Positions 19,901-27,400 of a DNA stretch of 64,000 bases are shown here, in pieces. The position numbers and the translations under genes are program-made. Numbering within the stretch: position 1 is the first letter of the stretch; every line of letters starts with the position of its first letter. A model generated the notes under the pieces. It was given only the letters and a program-made list of their open reading frames with translations, had not been told where the DNA came from and did no database searches. The stretch lies in contig CAMCIC010000004.1 in the NCBI GenBank assembly GCA_945874895.1, forward strand, positions 62,001 to 126,000, read 5' to 3'. The DNA comes from Akkermansia muciniphila (GTDB lineage Bacteria; Verrucomicrobiota; Verrucomicrobiia; Verrucomicrobiales; Akkermansiaceae).

Positions 19901-20700
19901 GTCCATCGCTGCATGTGCCCATGGAGAATTTGTCGTGGCAGGTATTGATTCCGGACGGATGGTCTCTGCGCGATTACCATGGAGATTTCAAATGGAAAAC
20001 GGAGAGTCATGTAGGATCTTTCCGATTGGAAAACTATCGTGACTACGTGAATGCACGAAAGGCGAACAGTTCGGCAGAAGCCATGGAATTGTTCGATCAA
20101 GCCAGCCATTGGATCAGCAAGGGGGATCAGGAAAAAGCCTCGATCGCTCTTGGCAATGCGGCTCGCAACGGCTTGCTCGATGAAGCATCGAACGAAGACG
20201 CGCGCGTGCAACTGCGCGAATTGCGAACCCAACAAGCTGTGCTAGGACTCAACACACGACGTCAAAAAATGTTTCTCGACAACAAGACTCAGTCGGGCAG
20301 CAACAACAAGCAACTCGAGCAGGCGGCGCTTGCCAACCCACTGTTGCAAGGCAAAGCCAACTATGACCCCACGCAGTTTGATCGTTTCATCGAAGGCAAC
20401 ACCGCTGATGAAAATGCTGCCTTGCAGGGGATAGCCCAGCGCATCGTAAGCCAGCAACTTGCGGTTGAACCAGCCCCTTCGGGTCTTGAAATCACTGTGC
20501 CTGAAAGAGGTTCCATGTTGACATTCACCCGCAGCATTCAAGTCGATGGCGGAAAATCAATGCATCTGCAGTTGTCACTGGAGCGCGAACAGAAGACCTC
20601 TTATGTTTTGGGCATAATGCTTTGTGCGTTGCTCGCATGGGGCATCACGCTTCCACGACTCAAAAAGCTGCAGGAAAATACCCACCAACCTCCTGCGTAA
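13909..20700 (+). CDS. Giant two-lobed membrane protein of the sigma-VWA operon, unknown
   Basis: The 2263-aa protein starts with a signal peptide (to about residue 24, WSQAQQ). A large beta-rich extracytoplasmic region follows to about 1025. Then come roughly five hydrophobic helices between 1030 and 1165, and a sixth at about 1182-1205 that ends FSAMAQDG, like a second signal peptide. A second large beta-rich lobe runs from 1205 to about 2040, followed by a helical TPR-like stretch (about 2050-2120) and one C-terminal TM (about 2231-2248) with a basic tail. The layout looks like two similar exported proteins joined through a membrane domain. I recognise no family. Being the last gene of the operon, it is probably the structural or sensory output of the ECF/VWA pair. 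Confidence 0.85.
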   Translation: MMNPFLRSFLSCFLIGLMTWSQAQQREEDGVMFIPTTKSIKTVATFFSAHADTIISRHSERLDTVSTVRYDLHQGQGDRLSLSITGQGEVTEVTGDGLLDWSLRRDAQGQRFLDVKVHTADPLRKQWVMQVKSRLLLRAESKSCEVALLGQGNAVGFTSQVTFSSDNNLVPRVIEVENLAAVEKALPLRFVGSGMPKMRVDVSPSDNDVTFRDTRLTGTVAADQHSVSFLFQAKAQVKRAGVAMELFRGAVAMHEATSGDGWHVRLRQDRSDCTFDWIADREGEMKVEIRFEVPVQRINEMWTVDFVVPAGVVAPLWLEGLSTRVQFDSQKPVVPSPQEGKWRGFLPADGKACFAWKEGQDMAEGALFFSSAEISDIRVGSGLLRQTSRLDLRVLQGKLPSISLQLHGEGEVLSVQGDQVVGWTIHENQAGRILAVQFSGPMTGAGRLSFEFQSPLGNFPTKSEGLRLTPIGSLRHSGWLRIANEGAVKIEVSAAKDLIQLSPEQFPLENQNLRQSFVYRFPSAGYAYQISADHVLPETTVQELTLYELAETDRRIHCDLEIDIREAPLREWEFLVPEDYTVVSCSGASVSDFTLASTKSGEYRTLKILFRDAVRDRQLIQLRLEKNEAAKAGGWKLPRLHFPHAKTHRGFLGIASVPGFRISADERKNLNEVPLSYFPKQWQGLQQAYRMKESSWSAEMKIETLGQSIQADVFHLYSVKEGAVYGSVLFNFFVVGTPSSEWRVKVPESIGNIEITGQNIGHEWRREGDELVVPLSRPLLGAATMLLCFEQPIKAAGGEISPGEIRPVGVQSESGYIQVVSPLQVDFQVTENKGNILPLLVNELPADYRVLSTAPTLSAWQYTAREFSIRMKFQWFPSGETVEQVVDFVQLGSQVSRDGQVVTEAKFFVKSKRREALRMVLHEGAILLETKVNGATANPRVDNSEIVIPLPQKNDLNQAVEVLLRYGSSSSGDSAITLQAPVLQAPTVIGEWKVTGDEGRILTPVGGTAEIVRKPFLPDGFEWLSKHSSSAWMLVALLALAWLLSRRPKYASTLWVLGAIMTGWLSFDSFSHNISTPSVLEYAAPVVNAGAQMNVILENHGVWRSALTPGFWCLLALSIPLLYRGWQKCDRRFLGAALMSIALALLFLRNGITIFFSVFCLSCLIMCMMRIRDGRMLRPRSSAIALVLISLIFSMTGFSAMAQDGRSEKFPEQLLFSCKIRERRLTGTVQIAVRAEPGDRFALLHAPAVLGEFLSDGLRVVRETRDGQSEYVMIADRAGSLSANAQFEMSLPEDQKPWTLPTTSAAVRKLSLRSNQAGWDWSSAAAVRRDPLPDLTENESGALLLLQPTAAIEIVPQPRERDLSKEKSVYFVESSQLFIPFPGVVNGLHSVSVRPSQGQVADLVLRVPSGFTVSDVTDGPVRVWRFEPDRSELRVSFEPALHKAFSFTVHTQQSTPALPLDLKLEPLRVMGAASEVGILALAFGNDAQPDKASVQGLVAVNPEDFPPKMLPCDSQGRPLVTLHQVYRFGAAQALLNLRVAAVAPEMRAESWHVLSLGDDRLVLSTEITVSITRAGIFRLLLEVPRGLELESASGSSLSHWTEAESEGGRLMTLHLQGRTMGQQQFQLTFTGQSPGNQASWQIPRLAVREATRESGLMVVVPEQGMRLGVVERDRVSPVDPRDLSDAPQAQSRAAMRTGAIAFRLLQKDWKVALSVNELDPWVTAQVYHETTLREGQLNSKVSLSYQIENATMKQIRIRLPGLNDVAAGTLRASGDHVADLRKASGETDVWEIRFQRGVSGSTVVDLEFQQQLNDQQFVSLEPVRVLDARQVAYFSAVRSGGRMELSVDGPLPEGWIAHDWAAIQSSIPKLRTIVSPALSFKVTNPEQALKLSFQRHQLADVQKMRVEQGQLTTLISSRGAALTAVRLQVQVAEKGTLRLRLPNGADLYNVLVNDEGVSLVRQGDEWLFHVFPAADAREPSCVRFVYASTTGDSMKLEGPSLHVPMENLSWQVLIPDGWSLRDYHGDFKWKTESHVGSFRLENYRDYVNARKANSSAEAMELFDQASHWISKGDQEKASIALGNAARNGLLDEASNEDARVQLRELRTQQAVLGLNTRRQKMFLDNKTQSGSNNKQLEQAALANPLLQGKANYDPTQFDRFIEGNTADENAALQGIAQRIVSQQLAVEPAPSGLEITVPERGSMLTFTRSIQVDGGKSMHLQLSLEREQKTSYVLGIMLCALLAWGITLPRLKKLQENTHQPPA

Positions 20701-20806
20701 CCATGCGCAGGATCATGGTGGCCCAAAAAAATGCAAATTGTTCTTGCCAATCCCTTGGAGAAAAGAGCAAGATTGCTGCCCGCGCTGCAAAGCGCTCAAA
20801 GGTAAT

Positions 20807-20883
<77 letters not shown>

Positions 20884-20886
20884 ATG

Positions 20887-20926
20887 AAAGCCGTTAATCC
20901 TCAAGGGTTAGCGGCTTTTGGTTTTT
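20887..20926 (+). terminator. Rho-independent terminator after tRNA-fMet
   Basis: AAAGCCGTTAATCC pairs with GGGTTAGCGGCTTTT across a TCAA loop; two of the pairs are G-U. A T-rich tract (TTTTGGTTTTT) follows. It starts 3 bases after the tRNA and almost certainly ends its transcript. Confidence 0.85.
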
Positions 20927-21036
20927 CGGTGCATAGCACAGTAAGCATACTGTTCAAGCAGAAAATCAAGTGTATGATTGCCTCCAAGGATAAGTTGATT
21001 GTTTTTTTGGTGAGTGATCGAAAGTGATTCGTCCCA

Positions 21037-22083
21037 ATGAACATCGCGCTGCTCACCAAGATCAGTGGAATTTTACGCGATACTTTCTCCCCAGCGGCGA
21101 CTGCTTGCCGTTCCAATTGGCGAGTGCTGTCCTTCATGTCATCTCGTCGATCGACACGGATGTCTAGATATTGGATCATGCCGACGGCCTTCCCGCGCCG
21201 GTGCCTGCAACGCCTCCTTTGTCATTGCCATCAGTGGAACGCTGCGCAGCCAGCTCATCGCCATCTACGGCAAGACCCTGCGTCATAGTTTTGACAACGC
21301 GGATCCCAGCACCAGCCTACACCTCATCAGCGCGTGGGCGGTTGACAACCAACTGACCCTCGGTCAGCTCGTCGTGGATGGAAAATCCAATGAAATCACC
21401 GCAATGCCCGAACTGATTGATCGACTGGATCTTGATGGTCACATCGTGAGTCTTGACGCCATGGGTTGCTAAAAGAACATTGCCCGCAAGCTCGATATGG
21501 CGCGTGCCGACTACTTGCTGGCCCTCAAGACCAATCATGGATCACTTCACAAACGGGCCGAGGAATTTTTTAGCAACCCAGGACACCTTCGCCACAACAA
21601 ACAGCAAGGCGAAACTCTCAGCACAGCGGACGAGAGCAACCGAGGGCATGGAAGGATCGAGAGGCGGGTGGTGCTGGTCACCGATAGCTTTTCGTGGATC
21701 GACAAACTGGAGCGACAAGAATGGCCAGGTCTGCGCTCGGTGGTCTGCGTCGAGTCTCATCTCGAGCAGATTGGCAGCGGGGAGAAGATCGTGCAAAAGC
21801 GCTACTACCTTACGATCCTCGCACCTGATGCATCGCGCCTGTTGCACTGATCCACCAACATTGCTCCATCGAAAACCAGTGCCATTGGGTGCTGGATTTG
21901 ACTTTTGACGAGGACCAATGCCGGGTTCGCAAAGACCACGCGGCGCTCAATCTGGCAATGCTGCGCAGGGTCTGCCTCTCACTGCTCAAACAGGATACAA
22001 CGTTCAAAGACTCCTTGAGAGGCAACCGATACAGGGCCGCTGGAGCGATATGATTTCGCCTCTGCAGCATTGTTTTTCATCCT
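21037..22083 (+). pseudogene. Broken ISAs1-family transposase
   Basis: The conserved body reads RSQLIAIYGKTLRHSFD, LHLISAWAVDNQLTLGQ, KSNEITAMPELIDRLDLDG, DAMGC, DYLLALKTNH, all typical of ISAs1 transposases (IDGKTxRxS, LVSAW, VDEKSNEITAIP, DAMGCQ). It is dead in several ways. A TAA at 21470-21472 replaces the residue after DAMGC. A frameshift near 21847 moves the next part (IENQCHW, LTFDEDQCRVRKDHAALNLA) to another frame, and the tail near 22050 is shifted again. The N-terminal part before about 21230 is hard to follow. I could not find terminal inverted repeats. Confidence 0.8.
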
Positions 22084-22147
22084 GTTCGTCATTGATCTTC
22101 TCTCGACACGTAAGTGATCAAGTGGTTCCTTTGTATGGATTTTTGCA

Positions 22148-22735
22148 ATGAAGCTCCCATGCCAATTCCTGATATTAGCTGCCGCCCTTTTGCCAATTCG
22201 CGCCGAGGTGGAGTGCCCGCCGGTATTTGGCTCCCACATGCTAATGCCGCGCGATCAACCAGTCCCCATGCGGGGTATTACGGTTGCGGGAGATATAGTC
22301 ACGGTGCAATTCGGCGGCGAAAAAACGCAGGCGACCGCAAGTCAGGACGGAGCACGGCAAGTAAAAATCCCTCTGTTTGTTGCTAGCGAGGAACCCCAGA
22401 CGCTTGTGGTGAGTTTCACCAAAGAACTCCGCTTCGATGACTTGCCAGTCGGTGCGGTCTGGCTTTGTTCCGGCCAATCAAATATGGAGAAAAAGCTTGG
22501 CAACGGCAGTGCGCAACGGCCGATGGAGCATGCCGATGAGGTGATCCTCAACGTGAACCACTCTCTGATCCGTCTTTTCCAGATGCCTCAGCGAGTGTCT
22601 CTCGAGTTGGTGGTCACTGTCTGCCGACTCACGGACTATGATGACAGCAGTTGGGTAATGATACTGGAGACGGGGCGATTGCGCGCGAAGAAATTTCGTC
22701 AGAATTTGCGAATGGCGGGAGTGATCTCTATATGA
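22148..22735 (+). pseudogene. Truncated sialate O-acetylesterase
   Basis: Residues 1-20 form a signal peptide. Residues 21-155 then match the N-terminal part of SASA-family esterases: PPVFGSHMLMPRDQPVPMRG, WLCSGQSNME with the nucleophile Ser, and IRLFQMPQRVSLE. After about residue 155 the match stops, and 40 unrelated residues lead to a stop. The family is normally about 500-650 aa and its catalytic Asp/His lie in the missing part, so this product should be inactive. Intact enzymes remove O-acetyl groups from sialic acids or related sugars. The break adjoins the start of the ECF sigma gene, pointing to a recombination junction near 22610-22750. Confidence 0.75.
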
Positions 22736-22751
22736 ACCCTCTCTTTCTGGA

Positions 22752-23291
22752 ATGAACGAGTCAGACTCTCCGCAGACGATTGATGCGCAATTCGTGACGC
22801 TCCTAGCGCGGCATGAACCGGTGGTCAGGGCGTATCTGCGTGCTCTGCTGCCCAGCGCCGCGGATGTGGATACCGTGATGCCTGAAGTGGCACTGGTGGC
22901 GTGGCGGAAGTTTGCGGAACTTGAGGATCCCGAGGCCTTCGGGCGATGGGCGTGTGTGATCGCGCGCTACGAAGTGCTGCGCTATCGGCGCGACAAGGCG
23001 AGGGATCGATTTCTGCTCGACGAGGAATTGCTCTCTCGAATCGCAGATGAAGGCGTCCCAGAAATCACGCGGCTCGATCGACAAATGGCCGCTCTGGAGT
23101 GTTGCCTCGAGAAGCTGCCAGCGTCGCGCCGGAAACTAGTGCTCGGATGTTACGCGCCTGGCGCTTCGATCCGTAAGATCGCGGCGCTTTCTGGGCAGAG
23201 CGAAGAAGGACTTTACCAATTGCTCCGGCGCATCCGCCTGAAGCTGCAACAATGTGTCGAAACCACCCTGAGCCAGGAGAACCTGTCATGA
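22752..23291 (+). CDS. ECF sigma factor (Rhodopirellula/Verrucomicrobium type)
   Basis: The 179-aa protein carries region 2 (VVRAYLRALLPSAADVDTVMPEVALVAWRKF, about 18-50, then WACVIARYEVLRYRRDK) and region 4 (LEKLPASRRKLVLGCYAPG, IRKIAALSGQSEEGLYQLL). Spacing and motifs resemble the large ECF group expanded in planctomycetes and verrucomicrobia. Its stop overlaps the start of the anti-sigma-like gene (ATGA at 23288-23291), so the two are translationally coupled. Likely targets are its own operon and perhaps the giant surface protein gene at 24500; this is inferred from position. Confidence 0.88.
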   Translation: MNESDSPQTIDAQFVTLLARHEPVVRAYLRALLPSAADVDTVMPEVALVAWRKFAELEDPEAFGRWACVIARYEVLRYRRDKARDRFLLDEELLSRIADEGVPEITRLDRQMAALECCLEKLPASRRKLVLGCYAPGASIRKIAALSGQSEEGLYQLLRRIRLKLQQCVETTLSQENLS

Positions 23292-24256
23292 CCCCACAAG
23301 AACACGAACTAATTCATGATTACCTACACGAACGGCTCGCGCCCGAGCGCGGAGTCGAACTAACTGCGCTGCTGGAAAGGTGCGCGGAAGCCAGGGAGTT
23401 TTTGCGGACCGAGGCGGCGATCGAGACGCATCTGCGCGAACTCTCTGCGAGTGAGATGTTGGAGACAGTAATCAAACCCACGCGTCCGGCGCCGAGTCGA
23501 TCCCGGGGTAGGGACGCTCCTATCGCTGCGGGGATCGTGCTGGGCTTAATGTTAGCGACGGCGACTTGGGCGAGTGTGACGGCGCTTCGGCGCGAACCGG
23601 AACCTGTGATTCTGCAGGTGGCAAACGGCGACTTTGAAACGCTTGGCGCGGTCAAGGTGGGCGGATTCCCAAAGATGCCGGGGCACTGGCGTGGCGACGC
23701 TGCGAAATGTGTCGGCGCAACCGCTGAGGTGCGACCGCACTCCGGCAATGGCATGCTCCGATTTCTGCGACCCGATGGAGCACACGCCTCGGACGCGCGT
23801 GGATTTACAGCCTGCGATCAATGGCAGCTACTCGACTTGTCGAAAGTCTCAGCGACCAGCGATGCTGGGCAGTGGATCGCGGAAGCGGATGTGTGGTTCA
23901 ACGGTCTAGCAACAGATCGCCAATCGGACAGTTTTTGCCATCTCACCGTCTATGCGATCGACGTGCAGCATCCAAAGGAACTCAACTCGATCAGCTCGGT
24001 CTGGCTTCGGCAATCGAGTGCGGTGCTTGCTGTGGGAAATCGCCGTATCCTGTGCGACGCCGACCCCGCGACGTGGGAACGAGTCGCGGTGACACTTCCG
24101 TTGCCGGCTCGCACAAAATTTTTGCTCATCCAGCTCTTTGCCGGAACACCGCCGGACACTAGCAAGGCCACGCCTTTTCCCGGCCCATTTGCTGACTCCT
24201 CATCGATGAAACTGCGGCGAATCCCTCGCACGCAGGAAGCCCTCACGACAAAATAA
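23288..24256 (+). CDS. Membrane anti-sigma-like protein with exported sugar-binding-like domain
   Basis: The 322-aa product has a short cytoplasmic part (MTPQEHELIHDYLHERLAPE, about 1-75) typical of anti-sigma partners and one membrane helix at about 83-103 (AAGIVLGLMLATATWASV). The remaining 220 residues are extracytoplasmic. That part begins VANGDFETLG, a start often seen in jelly-roll carbohydrate-binding modules. The frame is open 12 codons upstream, but the coupled ATG at 23288 is the better start. It probably holds the sigma factor at the membrane until the outer domain senses a ligand, perhaps a glycan. Binding specificity cannot be read from sequence. Confidence 0.75.
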   Translation: MTPQEHELIHDYLHERLAPERGVELTALLERCAEAREFLRTEAAIETHLRELSASEMLETVIKPTRPAPSRSRGRDAPIAAGIVLGLMLATATWASVTALRREPEPVILQVANGDFETLGAVKVGGFPKMPGHWRGDAAKCVGATAEVRPHSGNGMLRFLRPDGAHASDARGFTACDQWQLLDLSKVSATSDAGQWIAEADVWFNGLATDRQSDSFCHLTVYAIDVQHPKELNSISSVWLRQSSAVLAVGNRRILCDADPATWERVAVTLPLPARTKFLLIQLFAGTPPDTSKATPFPGPFADSSSMKLRRIPRTQEALTTK

Positions 24257-24345
24257 TGTCGTATCAAGGTCAGTTACTTAATAAGGGCACATATGAGTTA
24301 TCGCCTAGCCATCGGATCCATGTTCCTCGTTAGCATCGAAGTCGC

Positions 24346-24480
24346 AATCGACGCGTTTGCACGGACGGGAACTGGTCTCACGAAGGAGTCGCCAACCTTC
24401 TCGATTACGTCCTAGCCATCCCAACTGGTAAGCTCTTCGGCTGCCTCCGCGCCAACTGCGAGATCCGGTCCGCCACCTGA
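24346..24480 (+). pseudogene. Relic of a secreted-protein C-terminus
   Basis: In the 243-base gap before the giant gene, one frame reads TDGNWSHEGVANLLDYVLA and then IPTGKLFGC up to a TGA at 24478-24480. This resembles the DGDGVANLLEYALG motif near the C-termini of many verrucomicrobial exported proteins, but no start or upstream coding sequence remains. The rest of the gap shows nothing I can support. Confidence 0.35.
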
Positions 24481-24499
24481 AGAAAAAACCTTTGTTACC

Positions 24500-27400
24500 G
24501 TGAAAAACCAAACTTCCCAAACTTCCCAAACTTCCCAAACTTCCCAAACTTCCCAAACTTCCCGTGCATTCCGTGCTGCGTTCCTCTCCGCGTTATGTCT
24601 CTCCATGTTGGCGATTTGTGCAAGCACCTTGGAGGCCGCCGTCATCCATTGGGGCGCGCCACGTGACATCGCGGGCGATACCGACGTCAGTACTAACGGC
24701 GTGCTGGTGAAAGCCATCGCCAAGTCCGGAAACGAATATCCCACCGTCAATGGCGTCACCTTTTGTCCGGCCTACGGAAACGACACGGTCTCCGGCACGA
24801 ACGCTAGCAACTACGCCACGGGCAGCCTGCCGGTCGGCGGTGGCATCAGCCAGAGTTACGCCACGCTGTTGAGCAAGAACGACTATAATACAGGGACCGG
24901 CTCAACCGTCACCCTGACGATCAACGGGCTGAAAACGGGCTACCACTACGAGATCCAGGTGTGGATGAACGACTCGAGCGCGTCGGGTCAGGGAACTCTC
25001 ACCGTAAAATCTTCGGGCGGCGCGGACCCATGGGTGCAGCTCGACGCCAACAAGACCGGAACCACCGGTGGGCTCGGCCAGCATGCCATTGGCACTTTCA
25101 CCGCGGACGGAGCCAGCCAGACGGTGACTTTCAAAGGCAGCGTCAACGGCATGATCCAGGCCTATCAGGTCCGCCGGGTGCCCGCTCCTCTCGCCGCGGT
25201 GGCGTGGGGCGCATGGAAGGAAATCACCGGCAACACGGACGTGAACACGAATGGCTCGGCGGTGAAGGCCTATGTCTTCGGTTCGGCGTCTCCGGCGGCG
25301 GCCATCAACGGGGTGACCTTCACCCGCTTCGCGGCGCAGTCTGTGGACACCTTGTCCGGTTTCACCACGTCGAGTTCTGATGTGTTTGGTTCGAGCAGCG
25401 CGCCGTATTCGGGCTTCACGAGCGACTACAAGAAGATCCTCGGCAGCGGGGCTTACGGCGGGAGAAACGCATCGATGACTTTGAACAGCCTGACGCCCGG
25501 CCAGTGGTATGAGGTGCAGGTCTGGGTGAACGATTCGCGGGCGCTCGCTGGCGGCCGCACCGTGCGCATCAACGGCTCTGCATTTCTAAACCATAACCCC
25601 GGCGGACCGAGCGACAACCTGGCCTACGAGGGAAACACGGGCCATCACATGACCGGCACGTTCAGAGCCAGCGCGGCCAGCCAGCGGTTTGATTTCGTGG
25701 CAAGCTCCTCGGCGCAAATCAACGGCCTGCAACTGCGCTCGATCCCGGTGGTGGATTCGCTGGCGTTCGATGCGATGCAACGCCGCCAGTTCACGATCAA
25801 CAGCTTCATTGACGGGAAAATGAGCACCACGCAGCGCTTCGAGAAGGTCCACCTCCTTTTCGGCACGGGGCAGATCGCCACGGCGAAAACGGAGGCGCGT
25901 TCCGCCTCGCTATGGTGGGGCGCCGGCAATGAATACACCTTCGATGGGTATCCGGCGATCGACATGGTGATCCGCTGGAAGAAGTATATCGACACCACAT
26001 CACGCAACGCCATCAAGGGCCGGCTGCCGTCCATCAACTATGTGACGCCCGGCACGTCCAATTTGCAGAAGCTGGCGTGGACCATGCGTTTTCTGGGATC
26101 GGAGGAATTCGGTGAGGAAGCATTCCAGCATCCCAGGAATGATTACCGCGCCAGTGACCCGAATTGTCGCAAGACTCTGCTGCAGAGGCTGAAGGACGAG
26201 GCGAACTATGGCTGTCGGGAATTCGCATCCAATGACTACAGCATCCTGAACATCCTGCCTTCTTTGAGCATTGCACAGCTCGCCAAGGACCCTGAGCTGC
26301 GCGCCCATGCCACGGCCAGCTTCCCCGCCATGCTGGCGCAGATGGCCGCCGTGTGGCAACCGAAGGACAATTACATCGGAGTCTGGAGTTGGCGCGATTA
26401 CGAGGACCAGAACGGGAAACTTGGGGTTTTCGGTAGTATGCTGTGGCAGACCTTCGGCAGTTATGTGCGCAGCGGCGAAGCCAAGGCGATGGCACTCCTT
26501 GCGGCCAGCGACTACCGCGTGCCGACGCCGATTCTCCACGCCGCGAATCAACGCTCCACGGTTTACACCTCCCGTCTGTATGGCGGAAGCGCCTCTCAAA
26601 CCGGGTTTGTGAGCGGTGACGATTACATTCTCTTCAGCGCCTGCGACAACGACAACGAGAACAACAACTGGAGCCACCCGTATGGCGTGCGCTGGAGTGG
26701 CATGACAAGCTACTTCTGGCTTGGTGCCTGCTCCTCGGACTACGCGGAGGACATCAGAGACGCCAAGAACCACGGCACCAACAGCTATAACATGGGAACG
26801 GTGCAACACCGCGATTCCGTGCTGTATGCCTTTGACTTCACAGGTCCTTACCCCGCAGCCACCAATGTGCCGTATGCGCAGAGCCAGGTGCCCGGTAGCT
26901 ACACGGCCATGATCAATGATTCCGCCACCGGGCGGATCTATCTGCACTATGGAAGAGTGATGATCGCGGTGACCTCCAGCATTCCATTCAATTGGAATCC
27001 GAACTCGGGCATCTGGTCGGCGCGCCACACTCCCTCTCCCGGTGATTCCGAGTTCCGCGTGGCGGTGGGCGGTGTGGGATATCCGTTGGTTGCTGGGAAC
27101 CCGGCTTACAAGTCCACGATAGACAACGCCAACAACCGCTTTGCCATGGCCATCGAGACGGCGAATCCCACCGAATACGCCGGCGCAACCGCCGCCGAGC
27201 AGCTGGCGGCCTTCAAGGCGGACATTGTGGCGAGCACCAGCATCAGCCATCTCAACGCCTACCCCGCCACCGGCTATTACACCAACCGCCACGGGGACAC
27301 CCTGCAAAAGCAAAGCTATGACGCGTCCGGCACACGCAGACCGGGCTACATCAATGGCGTCTCGGTGGACTACAACAACTGGCCGATCCTCGAGAATCCC

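Noticed and set aside
20782-20795. Hairpin GCGCT-GCAA-AGCGC before the tRNA as terminator of the giant gene
   Set aside because: The stem is only five pairs and no U-tract follows.
24509-24562. On/off phase variation by the tandem repeat
   Set aside because: The unit is nine bases, so copy-number change cannot shift the frame.
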